Assembly (NCBI RefSeq): GCF_030272615.1
Contig: NC_081414.1
Span: 307,379,164-307,439,163 of the forward strand
Origin: Cryptomeria japonica
Lineage: Eukaryota; Streptophyta; Pinopsida; Cupressales; Cupressaceae
Length of the DNA: 60,000 nt
Reading direction: 5' to 3'
The translations under genes were made by a program, and so were the position numbers. Shown in pieces: positions 36,847 through 46,820 of this stretch (position 1 is its first letter; each line of letters begins with the position of its first letter). The notes beneath the pieces are model-generated. The model was not told the DNA's origin. It did not search any database and saw nothing but the letters and a program-made list of their open reading frames with translations.

Positions 36847-36851
36847 GTATT
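36847..36851. repeat. Target site duplication of the copia array (right, one mismatch)
   Basis: GTATT follows the mutated LTR end (GTCAATA in place of GCCAACA) and pairs with GTCTT at 21675-21679. Confidence 0.7.
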
Positions 36852-36995
36852 ACCCTTGTCTGGCCTCTCAATCCCTTCACCACCCTAAGGAGTCTCACCA
36901 TTGTCTGACATCTTGACCTCTCACTACGAATTAAAATTAATACTATGATGTATGAATAAATGATTACTCACCTTTACGCTTTCTCAATTCTCTGA
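36852..36995 (-). pseudogene. hAT pseudogene, N-terminal remnant across the copia insertion
   Basis: On the minus strand this reads an ATG at 36921 followed by MSDNGETP, then a stop, GGEGIERPDKG, continuing in sense into the left flank of the array (KTP..GGEGIGMSDKGKT). Rejoining across the 5-bp duplication restores the repeated DKGKT phrase. Upstream on the minus strand, AAAG/GTGAGTAATC near 36965 resembles a 5' splice site, so the ATG may lie in a second exon. That part is speculative. Confidence 0.5.
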
Positions 36996-38020
36996 ATCGG
37001 GAATCAGGAATGCTTGGGCCTGTGTTGCAGGATTGAAACTCTGGCCCTCTGCCCTACAATCAACTTCAAGGTTCCAACTCAAATTGTGCAGTGCAAATCG
37101 AAAGCTCCCAAATTTACTAATCAGATATGAACAAATTATAAGGAAGATTGTTTCAAACTTTCAATTGTATTTATATCAATCCATGATTCCATTTTTGGCA
37201 AATTCTGTGGGATTTTCAAAATGCATCTTATTGGCTCTTCAATTTGCATGTAGGCGTCATACTCTATATGCATTGGAAATTTGGAATTTGGTGAAATGGG
37301 TCCTCGAATGATTATAATGTTTTATTGGCCCTCTAATTTGTATGTAGGTGTCATACTCTATATGCATTGGAATTCGACAAAATGGGTCCTCAAATGCTTA
37401 TAATGTTTTAATTGTTATTGGTAAATTGGGTCTGATTATGCTTAATGTAAAATTTAACAACTGACGAAATGGGTCGGCGCGTGCAATGACTATTTAATTA
37501 ACCGTTGGTGAAATAGGTCCTGGGTACAATGTTGTATTACTATTTCTGGCGAATAAGGGAGGTGATCTAATACCCACGTCCGAGTGATTCCAGGCGAATA
37601 TAACAGGCATCCACATGAAATGGTATGTGGTCAATGGTGACTCTGAAATACATTGGACCGTTAATCCCAAAATTCTATCTCTATGTGTGGCTCATTATAA
37701 TCATTTGGAAAAAAATGTGTTGTGGTGTATTTGGGTCTTTTCTATCTCTTGGAGTGGACAAGAATGGATATTTTAGGTCTGATGGCCAAATTTATGTAAT
37801 GTTGTTTATTATGTCTATGGCCAACCTAGTTGATAGTTTTAATATATTATCTTATATATATAGGAGTGAAAATGTATGAGGTGTGTGTGGGATGTGTGTG
37901 AATGATTTGCAAGCAGATTTGATTTTGGAGATGTGCGAAAGAAAGTTGTGAAGAGCTTTGATGATGATATCTTTAGTGTGACTATGTTCTGAGATAGTAT
38001 TTGAAGTAAGATATGTTTGC
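36996..38020. other. Non-coding spacer with a 93-bp tandem duplication
   Basis: No supported gene. 37231-37323 and 37324-about 37410 are two copies of a 93-bp unit that share 'cgtcatactctatatgcattgg' in part and 'aaatgggtcctc'. Two further 'gaaatgggtc'/'gaaataggtc' words follow near 37463 and 37510. Frames here (37033-37311, 37625-37879) have no motif. Confidence 0.6.
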
Positions 38021-38029
38021 CATTATATT

Positions 38030-38443
38030 GGTCCCTTGACTTAGTGATTCAAGGACAATTTCATGATTAGGAGATCTTTTTCATTATAATTAAGCTATTC
38101 CTTTCTCTACCAGAAGACAGTGAGTCTCTTGACAACTTTCTCTATCTTGACCGGAGACTGTGTCTCATTCTTGCAAGTCATTTGTATCTTTCCCTAAGGT
38201 TGTACACCTTAGTTTTGAAAGTCCTCATAGTGGTAGTGAGTTCCATAGGCAACATTGTAATAGATTAGATTCATATTGTGAGTGTAATTCTAACAGTGGT
38301 TTTCCCTGCTTAGGGTTTTCCACACAAATATGGTGTTCATGTGTTTGTTATGCTTTGTGCTTTCATGATTTACTATTGTAGTGATTATATAGTTGTGGTT
38401 TTAAATAAAAAATTAAGTATTTTGAGGTCTAGACTAATTCACC
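38030..38443 (+). mobile_element. 3' part of a plus-strand copia-like LTR, interrupted by gypsy-2
   Basis: The stretch 'agggttttccacacaaatatgg', then 'gtgttcatgtgtttgtt' and finally 'tctagactaattcacctccct', is the usual R-U5 end of many plant copia LTRs. It stops at the gypsy-2 target site and resumes at 55036 ('tccctctcctagtcctgtgg'), ending TTGAACA at 55066. The left border was not found, and no PBS is recognisable after 55066, so it may be a solo LTR or a fragment. Confidence 0.5.
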
Positions 38444-38448
38444 TCCCT
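38444..38448. repeat. Target site duplication of gypsy-2 (left)
   Basis: TCCCT directly precedes TGTCGTGCCC. An identical TCCCT lies at 55036-55040. Confidence 0.9.
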
Positions 38449-39440
38449 TGTCGTGCCCAAACTTTTGGGCAAAAACGGAACAACAATTTTTTTTTTTTTG
38501 ACAACATAAACTCACAAAAATAATCTACATTTAAAACAAAATCATTTAAGTTTTGTCTTAACTAAGGTGTAAATAGAAGTGTTTACTAAAGCTGGAATGA
38601 TTAACTCCATCAATGAAGTGATAATACTTTATGAAGACTAATCATTCCCTAAGAGGGTCATCCCAATTTAATTAGTTAATTTAATCAACCTAATTAATTT
38701 GCCGCTAACTAAAGTCGAGGGATATTTAGATATCTCAATTGTATTTAAAACATTCCAGGCCAAAAACAATGATAATGTCATCTTAAATTTACAATTAATT
38801 AATTGGGTGCATGCAAATTCATTATTTAAATTTAACCAATATGGTTACAAATTCAATAATGTTATTTGCCAAATAAATGTAATTTATACTATAGCCAATT
38901 TTAATCTCCCCTAAACCTTCAAATTTCAACTATTAAATAATTTGGCCAAAATTGGCCTCATAGGCTAAAAATTCGTATAAAATAATTAATAATTTTCATT
39001 TACAAATTTCCCCCAAATTAGATTTAACTTGACGTCCACATTTAATTAAATACAAAAATTATCTATGAAATATCCTTATTAATAATCCTTGATAAAATTA
39101 CGTCAATAATTGCGACATTAGAACTATATAAAATTAATCCCCCAATTTAATTTCAGCTAAAATTGAAAGGGGTCTAATTATTACTTAAGCATTCATTAAT
39201 ATTGATTAATAAAATAAAATAAAATTGGTTTCAACTTAACCTCTTATATATATATATGCAATTGGAAAAACAAATCTAAATTTATACCTACCCCTTCATA
39301 TATATATATATATATATGGTGTTAAATTAAATAATCCAGTTATACCAACTAATTATAATACTACATCTTACACCAAAAACCCTAAATTTAAAAAGGTATA
39401 TTTAAAACTATAATTCAAATCTCTCTTTTATTTTTATATG

Positions 39441-39604
39441 CTAACCCTAGCCCGAATATGGGCTATGGTTGCATTTCTAATATACTCTTATTATTTAAAT
39501 GCTAACCCTAACCCAAAATTGGGTTAGGGTTGCATATTTTTATTATCTAAAAAATTATCTCTTTCTCTATTGCTTTTACCCTAACCCGGAATTGGGTTAG
39601 GGTT
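39441..39604. repeat. Three CCCTAACCC/GGGTTAGGG hairpins about 65-75 bp apart
   Basis: Inverted repeats occur at about 39443-39470, 39504-39531 and 39578-39604. The middle one has perfect 11-bp arms, AACCCTAACCC and GGGTTAGGGTT, around AAAATT. The arms contain the telo-box-like core ACCCTAA. The right LTR keeps versions near 51632-51797, with some arms mutated. Confidence 0.8.
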
Positions 39605-39707
39605 AATTATTATTATTTTTTTTTTTGTGTGTTGCAGGGTAGGACGGCCATGAGGCGACAAGTACGAAGGCATGAGGGCCAAGGTGAGTTTAGGGGGTCG
39701 CAGGGTA

Positions 39708-39914
39708 CCACTGTGGATACACACAGTGGCGGCCCCGTGCCACTCACTGTGGATATCCACAATGGCGGCCCCGACGCCACCCACTGTGGTTATCCATAGT
39801 GGTGGCACCGATGCCGCCCACTATGGTTGCCCACAGTGGTGGACACAGCTTTGCCCACTGTGGGTACCCACAGTGGTGGTGCCAATAGTGCCCACTGTGG
39901 ATGGCCATAGTGGC
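39708..39914. repeat. 37-bp minisatellite of near-perfect palindromes (six units)
   Basis: Units start at 39708, 39744, 39781, 39818, 39855 and 39892. Each has arms like CCACTGTGG and CCACAGTGG around a short centre. The unit at 39855-39876 is a perfect 22-bp palindrome centred on GTAC. Spacers are GC-rich (ggcggccccgacgcc). The array could form serial hairpins or cruciforms. It is present in both gypsy-2 LTRs and was not seen in the gypsy-1 LTRs. Confidence 0.9.
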
Positions 39915-40026
39915 AGACGCAACACCTTCTGGGGGGGTAAGGGTTTTAGCCCTCCCAAAAAAATAAACAAGTCTCTTTTTTTTTAATTTTTTTTTTTGTT
40001 TATATTTTATTTTTATAATGCATAAA

Positions 40027-40051
40027 TGTGTGTGTGTGTGTGTGTGTGTGT
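40027..40051. repeat. (GT)n microsatellite
   Basis: About 12 GT units, within the left gypsy-2 LTR; absent at the matching place of the right LTR. Confidence 0.95.
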
Positions 40052-40336
40052 ATCAGACTCTAGGGTTAGAATTTTTTCTTTTACATGCAGGAAATAGCAA
40101 AATAGTGACAACATATAATAGATACACATTCATTTTTATTTTTTTTTCTTTTGCAAAATGTGATCTAGTTAAACATGTATACAATATTCATTTAGTTGGA
40201 TTAAATAGATTTATATTATGCAGCATTAACAACATTATGACTGTAAGTTTTAACAGTTTTATAAATATATCAACCAATTCATTTCCTCTTTTAAAATTAG
40301 ACATAGATCTATTTGCAATTTCTAGTTTTCTAAGTC

Positions 40337-40342
<6 letters not shown>

Positions 40343-40397
<55 letters not shown>
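40343..40397. repeat. (TA)n microsatellite, about 27 units
   Basis: A pure TA run of about 55 bp. The right LTR has only a short 'atatatt' at the equivalent place (near 52400), so it expanded after insertion. Confidence 0.95.
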
Positions 40398-40403
<6 letters not shown>

Positions 40404-42120
40404 ACACATAACAACAAACTTTCTAAACTAACAGATTTATTTAACAGCATTTCCCTTCATTTTAACTTCTAATAGATAACTATAGGAAAGAGGTAAATTT
40501 AAATTTGTCTACTTTAGCTTTCTGCATTTTTTTTTAAAATAGGAAAATGACAGTAATAAATACAATTACAACAACATTTAAATAGTACAGAAAAACACTT
40601 AAAATATTATCATTTCACTTTCTGCATTTCTTTTTTTTAATATAAATTACAGAGATAAATAGATGACAAATTTCAATAGGAGACAGATTTAAATAAAAGA
40701 CAGATTTCAGATAAATGATAGATTTCAGTTAGAAGACAACGACATAATACATTTCTTTTCCTTTGCAATTTATACAAAACAGAGTTAACCAAATGCACTC
40801 TTTTTTTATTCATTTTAAATGATCCATACATCAATAAAATACATCTTAAGGCTCAGTCAATAATACAGATTTCTAAATCATTTTACAATATATTTACAGT
40901 AGAAAAACTCTTTCCTTTCCCATCCTTTCTTTAAAATAAATACAAAAATTACATTCTTTTTTCTTTCTTTCTGGAATTAAAATAAAATCAACAACTTCTT
41001 GCTTTCCTTTTTCTTTCTTTTCCAAGCAACCTGCATACAAAATCTTAAGGCTGTGACCATGGAGTGCTCACCTCCTAGCCTAGGCTTACTATAAGTCACC
41101 CCCAAGCTTGGAGAACCAAGTCCTAGATGGGTTACACTCAAGCAAACACAAGCAAGCAAGGGATAAACCCAAACAAGCACATTCCCATCCCAAAGCTGAA
41201 CTTTATCACATAATGTGATATTTACATGGGTGGAAGTGGATCAAGTACCTTGAGAAGAACTGCAAGATAGTAGATCACAACCAACTCATGGCAACCAAGA
41301 ACACAACAAAAATCCATCTTAACCCAACATCCTTATGACCCCCTTGGCATACATGCCATACTTTCTCCCCTTATGACCCCCGAATGCATAAACAAACCCT
41401 TGAGATCACTCTCATAATGAGAGCCTCTCACTCTAAGGTTGTCAAACTCCTTCCACCCCCATGACCATTCTACCCTCCCAAGGGTAAGAAGGCCTTGGAT
41501 ACTCGCAAAACACAAGAAAATGCATAAAAATAAATAAGAGGAAGATCACATAATATTCTCACAAGGGAAAGGCAAGGAAAACAAAATTTACATTCAAGCA
41601 ATCCTACAAACAGATTTCCAACATACAAGTAAGAAAATGCACCAACCTTGAATCTGCCAAGGGTTTTTTAGGGATAGCTTGGAGAAAAGCAGCCCAATTT
41701 CACAAATCTTTTCAGCAACACTTAGCCAAAATTCTATTCTAAAACTATTTTTTTTCAAAATTGCAAGATCTCCAAAGATGGAGAGTGGGTGATTAACTCA
41801 CTAAGTCTCAATCTCTTGCCTTAGAAGGCTTCTCCCACTCTTTCCAACCTCTTGGATAGAGTGAGAGGCTCCCATTGGTTGGTCTTCCCTAGGTCTTACA
41901 CACTCCCTAACCAAGGCACCTCAAGAAGAGCAATGTAATGGGGAAGAGGAATGACACATACCAAGAAGGTTATCTACCCAAGGATGGCACTCTTAAAGAT
42001 AAAATTCGGGCATCTAGGAAAACCCACTTTTTTGGGAGGTAAAACAAGTTCTAGGGGAAGGACACATGGCCAAATTTGGCCTTCACCCATAGGTATGCCA
42101 TAGGGCCCTCTAAAAATGCC

Positions 42121-42136
42121 AAATTAGAACTATATA
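42121..42136. repeat. Templated filler at the gypsy-2 deletion junction
   Basis: AAATTAGAACTATATA sits between the truncated LTR and the gag remnant and belongs to neither. The same 16 bases occur at 43425-43440 in the right LTR of the same element (the left LTR has a one-base variant near 39120). This looks like DNA copied in during break repair. Confidence 0.7.
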
Positions 42137-42629
42137 ATGCAAAGCACCAATCTAGGCTCAAAAGCCAAGCCTCAGCTTCTACCCCATCCGTAGATCCCCC
42201 AAAAGATGGTGGCTGGAGGTGCAAAACCTCTCTGATCAGATCCCCTGGATCTCGACATGCCCTCTCAATATAAACAGGTGTGGCTACTGGAGGTGGTCCG
42301 GGTAGATGAACGAACTCAGGCTCATGCTCAACTTGGCCCTCTGAGGGATTAGGAGGTGGACTTTTGCTCCATTCCCTAACTACTGATCTATGGCTCCCTG
42401 AGTTCTAGTTTTTTGCATGACGGTCGACTGCTGGAAGCCTATCCTGAACTATCCCAATCAGGTTTTGAAGTGCTAATAAGATGTCTCGGTTTGGGTCAAC
42501 TGGTGGTTCGGGAGGAGCCTCTGGGTTCCCTTCTAGAACCAGTTCCTCCCTATCAACATCTTCGCATGCCATATGTGTATGCCTAGGACCCCTTCCGCGC
42601 TTGCGAGCTTGTCGCATAGTCGAAGGCAT
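42137..42629 (-). pseudogene. gag: gypsy-2 gag remnant (N-terminal ~160 codons)
   Basis: The ATG at 42629 gives MPSTMRQARKRGRGPRH, the start that is frameshifted in gypsy-1. It is open for 74 codons to a TAG at 42405. Readable sequence continues in sense after it: 'PPPVATPVYIERACRDPGD', then 'LQPPSFGGSTDGVEAEAW' and 'LLSLDWCFAL', matching the gypsy-1 gag near 8890-9060. It ends at the filler junction. The capsid core, zinc knuckle and all pol domains are gone. Confidence 0.83.
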
Positions 42630-42740
42630 CCTGATGAGAAAATAAAATTAAAAAATAAAAAATAAAAATTATGGAGAAAAATTTAATTGATTAAATAATT
42701 AAAGTGAAACGTAATGGAGAAAGGTTCCTAGTGTTGGAAA

Positions 42741-42756
42741 CCTTTCTCTGATACCA
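42741..42756 (-). promoter_or_regulatory. Primer binding site of gypsy-2
   Basis: The minus strand reads TGGTATCAGAGAAAGG three bases after the right LTR. Eleven bases match initiator tRNA-Met, one fewer than gypsy-1. Confidence 0.85.
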
Positions 42757-42759
42757 AAA

Positions 42760-43599
42760 TGTCGTGCCCAAACTTTTGGGCAAAAACGGAAGAATAAATT
42801 TTTTTTTTTGACAACATAAACTCACAAAAATAATCTACATTTAAAACGAAATCATTTAAGTTTTGTCTTAACTAAGGTGTAAATAGAAGTGTTTACTAAA
42901 GCTAGAATGATTAACTCCATCAATGAAGTGATAATACTTTATGAAGACTAATCATTCTCTAAGAGGGTCATCGCAATTTAATTAATTAATTTAATCAACC
43001 TAATTAATTTGCCGCTAACTAAAGTCGAGGGATATTTAGATATTTCAATTGTATTTAAAACATTCCAGGCCAAAAACAATGATAATGTCATCTTAAATTT
43101 ACAATTAATTAATTGGGCGCATACAAATTCATTATTTAAATTTAACCAATAAGGTTACAAATTCAATAATGTTATTTGCCAAATAAATGTAATTTATACT
43201 ATAGCCAATTTTAATCTCCCCTAAACCTTCAAATTTCGACTATTAAATAATTTGGCCAAAATTGGCCTCATAGGCTAAAAATTCGTATAAAATAATTAAT
43301 AATTTTCATTTACAAATTTCACCCAAATTAAATTTAAGTTGACGTCCACATTTAACTAAATACAAAAATTATCTATGAAATATCCTTATTAATAATCCTT
43401 GATAAAATTACGTTAATAATTGTGAAATTAGAACTATATAAAATTAATCCCCCAATTTAATTTCAGCAAAAAGTGAAAGCGGTGTAATTATTATTTAAGC
43501 ATTCATTAGTATTTATTAATAAAATAAAATCAAATTGGTTTTAACTTAACCTCATATATATATATGCAATTGGAAAAACAAATCTAAATTTATACCTAC
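42760..43599 (-). repeat. gypsy-2 5' LTR (right), proximal segment
   Basis: It starts TGTCGTGCCC and is nearly identical to 38449-39291. It is interrupted at CCTAC (43595-43599) by the gag-only element. Confidence 0.88.
43595..43599. repeat. Target site duplication of the gag-only element (left)
   Basis: CCTAC before TGTAGTGTCC; the identical CCTAC is at 51487-51491. Confidence 0.92.
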
Positions 43600-43964
43600 T
43601 GTAGTGTCCTAAAATTGCGACACTTGCAATTTCGACCGCATTTGGGTCTTCACGATGGCGACGCAACACTAAACCTGAATGGAGACCCCGAAACTTGCTC
43701 ATGACACCAAAACTGCATTTTTCCAGCACCCTGGCCTGATCCTCCTTGCACCCTGCTGTCCCGGGAGGTGGGACCAGAGCGCCCAGCGCCCTGGTCCTTC
43801 AAGACCAGGCCCTAGGACCATGGCGCCCAGCGCCCTGGTCCCTGGCCCTATTTTTGGCCCGGTCTCCTATGGGACTTCGGGCCTTTTTGTTTGCAAATTG
43901 GAAAATAACATTTCCTGGTCGGCCTAAGGTCAGGAAAATCAGTCTTTTAACCCTAATTGGCAAG

Positions 43965-43972
43965 TATATAAA
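43965..43972 (+). promoter_or_regulatory. TATA box of the gag-only element 5' LTR
   Basis: TATATAAA, conserved in the other LTR at 50602-50609, about 365 bp into the LTR. It is the likely core promoter, with transcription starting about 30 bp downstream. Confidence 0.7.
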
Positions 43973-44460
43973 CTACTTTTCCTCTCTCATTTGAAGGGGA
44001 GAAGAGGAGGAGGAAAAAAGGTGAAAACGATATTCAAACATTCAAGCATTCAAGCATTCAAGCATTCCTTCAAGCAATTGATCATTCTAAGTCTCCATTC
44101 AAGGCTAAGTGTTGCATTCAAGACAAGGATTCAACCATTGAAGAGGAGATCACTTACAACACATTACATGCTACAACATACAACATACAACAAACAACAA
44201 CATCTATACCTTCGCATATAAGGATACAAACATCCTTACAACAAGGTATTAGTACTTGTTTTACATTACATTTACAGCATTTCTCATTTCTTGGTTAATT
44301 CCAAAACCAGGGTTTGACCTAAGGGCAAACCCCTAATCCCTAACCCCCCAATCATCTTCACTTTTCTGTGTGTAGGTTGCAGGTACGCGGCTGAAATTGA
44401 AGATCTGGAATCCTTGTGCAGAGACGAACAGATCCCCCTTCGTTTCGCCGATTTTTCGGA

Positions 44461-44490
44461 GGACCGTGTGCACGCCGGGCGCCATCGTCC
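44461..44490 (+). repeat. 30-nt hairpin motif, copy 1 (LTR)
   Basis: It starts GGACCGTG and ends CATCGTCC, so the ends can pair with one C-C mismatch and one G-U. Related copies lie at 45260-45289, 45882-45911 and 51090-51119. In the 45882 copy the 3' arm is CACGGTCC and pairs perfectly. Confidence 0.75.
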
Positions 44491-44857
44491 CGTCAACTTT
44501 TGCTCAAATTTGCAGGATAGTGCTGTCTCGACATTTTACTGTTAATTCCAGGTCCGCAGCTTCATCCTATATCCCTAACTCAGTTTATAAGCGAATCTTT
44601 CTCACTTTCTATGCATTCCTAGTTCAATCTTTCCATCTACATTCTTTACAAAAGAGGGTATCCTTGCTATCACAACCCTTGAAACTCATATAGAATCCAA
44701 TCTTGCATTGCGTGGGATTGGATCTTGTGGGTTTCAACCCCTCTTTTGAATGTAAATTCCCTCCTAAGTGAAAACCATCAACCCTAGTGACTCTCCCTTC
44801 TCCCTCCTCGGAGTTGGGGAGGGGAGAACGACTAGGGTTCGATTTTTCTGCTTTACA

Positions 44858-46040
44858 TTTTGGTGAACCTGACGTGAACATCCTTTCTGATTATTCATAG
44901 TTAGATCTGAAAATTGGATTCCTTGATTACATTTCCATGTTTGATCTTTGGCAAAATTTTAGAGGTTAATTGCATAAAAACCCTAAATTTTCTTTTTAAG
45001 TAATTAAACTTGTGAAATGTTTAATTGTTAATGCTTGTTTCAGATCTGCCCTTCTATTACAAATTATCAATTCATATTTGTGCTTTAATTTTGAAAATTA
45101 ATTGGTTAAGTGTCAAAACCCTAATTTTTGAAACCCTCTTGATTCAACCTTTGACTGATAATTTCACTAATCAAAACACCTCCAAATCGGCCGTAACTTT
45201 GGATTCCGCAATAAAATCACAATATCTTTCATCCCTGAAAATTTGGAAAAAAGTTGCAAGGACCGTGTGCACTCCGAGCGCCATCGTCCCCGACATTTTT
45301 TCCAAAATTTCGGGAGCGAGATCTTACTGTATTTTCCTGCTAAAATCCAAAATTTTGGCTGATTTTATCAATTTTAACACCTTCAAAATTATAGTCAAAG
45401 TTGGTCTAGTGATTGCTTGGATTGAGGCTTCTAATCATTCAAAAATTGTTGAAATTGAAATTTGTGTCAAAATTGTGTTTCTTACAGTCCTAAATCTAAA
45501 AAGTGTGTTAGCATTCATTCAAAATTTCAGTGATTTATTCAAATTTTTGCAATTTGTGACTTTTGAAATTAAGTGCTTAATTACAACAACTTTGATTTCC
45601 GCTTTCAGAATTGAATTTTGCGTGAAATTGAGTCAATTTTCAAATTTCAAAACTTGCATTGCTTTTGGTATTCCCTCTAAAATCATAAAATTCAAAATTT
45701 CAGTTTCCCTCTCTTTTTCAAAATTCAAATTTTGCATTTTTCGACAATCTTGGTAGGGTTCAATTTTGAGATTGCAACTTTAATTTGGCCTATCTACAGA
45801 TCGTAAAATCACTCAATTTTTTCAAGTTAGCTGTAAAATCATCATAACTTTCATCCCTGCAAATTTCAAAAAAAGTTGTGAGGACCGTGTGCACCCCGAG
45901 CGCCACGGTCCCGAACATTTTTTCTGAAATTTCGGGAGATTGTCCTGATTGTATTTAACAGCTTAAATCTAGAAGATTGGCTGGTTTTACTGAAATTTGC
46001 TACCTCTAAAAATTCAAAATCTTCTCTCTCTCTTTAGTGC
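44858..46040 (+). other. Long leader of the gag-only element with two hairpin-motif repeats
   Basis: About 1.18 kb between PBS and the gag ATG. Two stretches of about 160 bp (around 45220-45380 and 45830-46000) resemble each other and part of the LTR around 44430-44540. Each contains the 30-nt motif (45260-45289, 45882-45911). The frame 45025-45756 is low-complexity F/I/L/K sequence and is not taken as a gene. The leader may hold packaging or translation signals, which is inference. Confidence 0.65.
44861..44880 (+). promoter_or_regulatory. Presumed primer binding site, tRNA not identified
   Basis: TGGTGAACCTGACGTGAACA begins three bases after the 5' LTR, the same spacing as in the gypsy elements. 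It starts TGG as a PBS must. It is not the initiator tRNA-Met site, and I could not match it to a tRNA from memory. Confidence 0.5.
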
Positions 46041-46745
46041 ATGAGTTTTACAACAATAAGTCCTACTTACACTATTCCCGTTAGACGAAGCCTTAGAATT
46101 AAGTCCTTCCAAGGTTTAATTACTGAGGAGATGGAACTTAATTTGAATGGTCTTTTTAACGAGGACATGGGTAATTCCTCTAATCCTCTTAATGATGAAG
46201 AAGCTCTCCATGAAGTTTTTGTAGAACAACTTTCAAAATTGGATAACCAATTTGACGATTTTCGACAATGGATGTCTCAAGAATACCCTGATAGTCAAGC
46301 TCTTCCTTTAATTGAGGGTCTAAAACGTATGCTTCAAAGTGATAAGAATGGAATTGATATTTTGCGTGGTATTGCACACATTGTGGATTCAAATGTGATG
46401 CCTATGAAAAGTTGTGCCGAAACCTTAGGTTATACACAACCTCCTACTCAAGACAATCATTCTATTCCTTTGACGACTCCTATTGCTAGTATACCTACTT
46501 TTACATCAAACATAATGACTACTTCAACACAAGACATTCCTCCTATGATCACCAGTCATGGGGGCAATCCCTCTTCTTCAATTAACCCTCTTCCTTCATT
46601 CAATCCAACTTCTTCATTCATTCCTTCAATGAGTGTTCCTATTATATCACCACAAATGAACATGACGCAAGGGGGCAACTCGTTTAATCATTCCATTCCT
46701 CCTTGTAGTGTTCCTCCTGTCCAATCATCTCCTATGACTAACTAG
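46041..46745 (+). pseudogene. gag: Gag-only element: N-terminal part of the long frame
   Basis: The ATG at 46041 is the first of a frame that stays open in phase to 49472 apart from three stops. This part has a short basic start (RRSLRIKS), an acidic helical region (about 30-115) and a Pro/Ser/Thr-rich low-complexity stretch (about 140-234) without known domain. It ends at TAG (46743), after which the same composition continues in frame. The stop is therefore probably a recent CAG-to-TAG change. An alternative start at 46821 exists for the capsid part. Confidence 0.75.
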
Positions 46746-46820
46746 CATAGTGTCCCACCACCTTACTCTCTACCTTCTTTCAATAACATAACACCTCCAT
46801 CACAATCTAACACGTCTAAT

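Larger units (their letters stand above)
38449..42119 (-). repeat. gypsy-2 3' LTR (left), truncated
   Basis: It is collinear with 42760-43599 plus 51487-54155, ending at 'gccctctaaaaatgc'. The remaining 0.9 kb seen at 54156-55035 is absent. It includes poly-T runs, three CCCTAACCC hairpins, the 37-bp palindrome array and two microsatellites. Plus-strand open frames within it (39672-39986, 40018-40431) are translations of these repeats, not genes. Confidence 0.88.
43600..44857 (+). repeat. Gag-only element 5' LTR (1258 bp)
   Basis: It runs TGTAGTGTCC to CTTTACA. It holds a GC-rich repeat of the 'cgcccagcgccctggtcc' kind near 43776-43850 (about two copies; three in the 3' LTR), a TATA box at 43965-43972, 'attcaagc' 9-bp repeats near 44038-44065 and one copy of the 30-nt hairpin motif at 44461. 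A pyrimidine-rich 'cttttctgtgtgtaggttgcag' stretch near 44360-44383 resembles a 3' splice site. Confidence 0.9.

Noticed and set aside
39610-39640. Poly-T plus TTGCAG as a 3' splice site on the plus strand
   Set aside because: gypsy-2 is transcribed from the minus strand and no exon follows. It is a chance pyrimidine run.
39672-39986. Regularly spaced repeats suggestive of a CRISPR-like array or a repeat protein
   Set aside because: Units are palindromic 37-bp minisatellite copies with no distinct spacers, in a plant LTR; the translated frame is a by-product.
40018-40431. 137-codon plus-strand frame
   Set aside because: It translates GT and TA microsatellites inside an LTR.
45025-45756. 243-codon plus-strand frame upstream of gag
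   Set aside because: It is low-complexity F/I/K/L sequence in the leader with no domain, overlapping the hairpin motif, and is better explained as untranslated leader.
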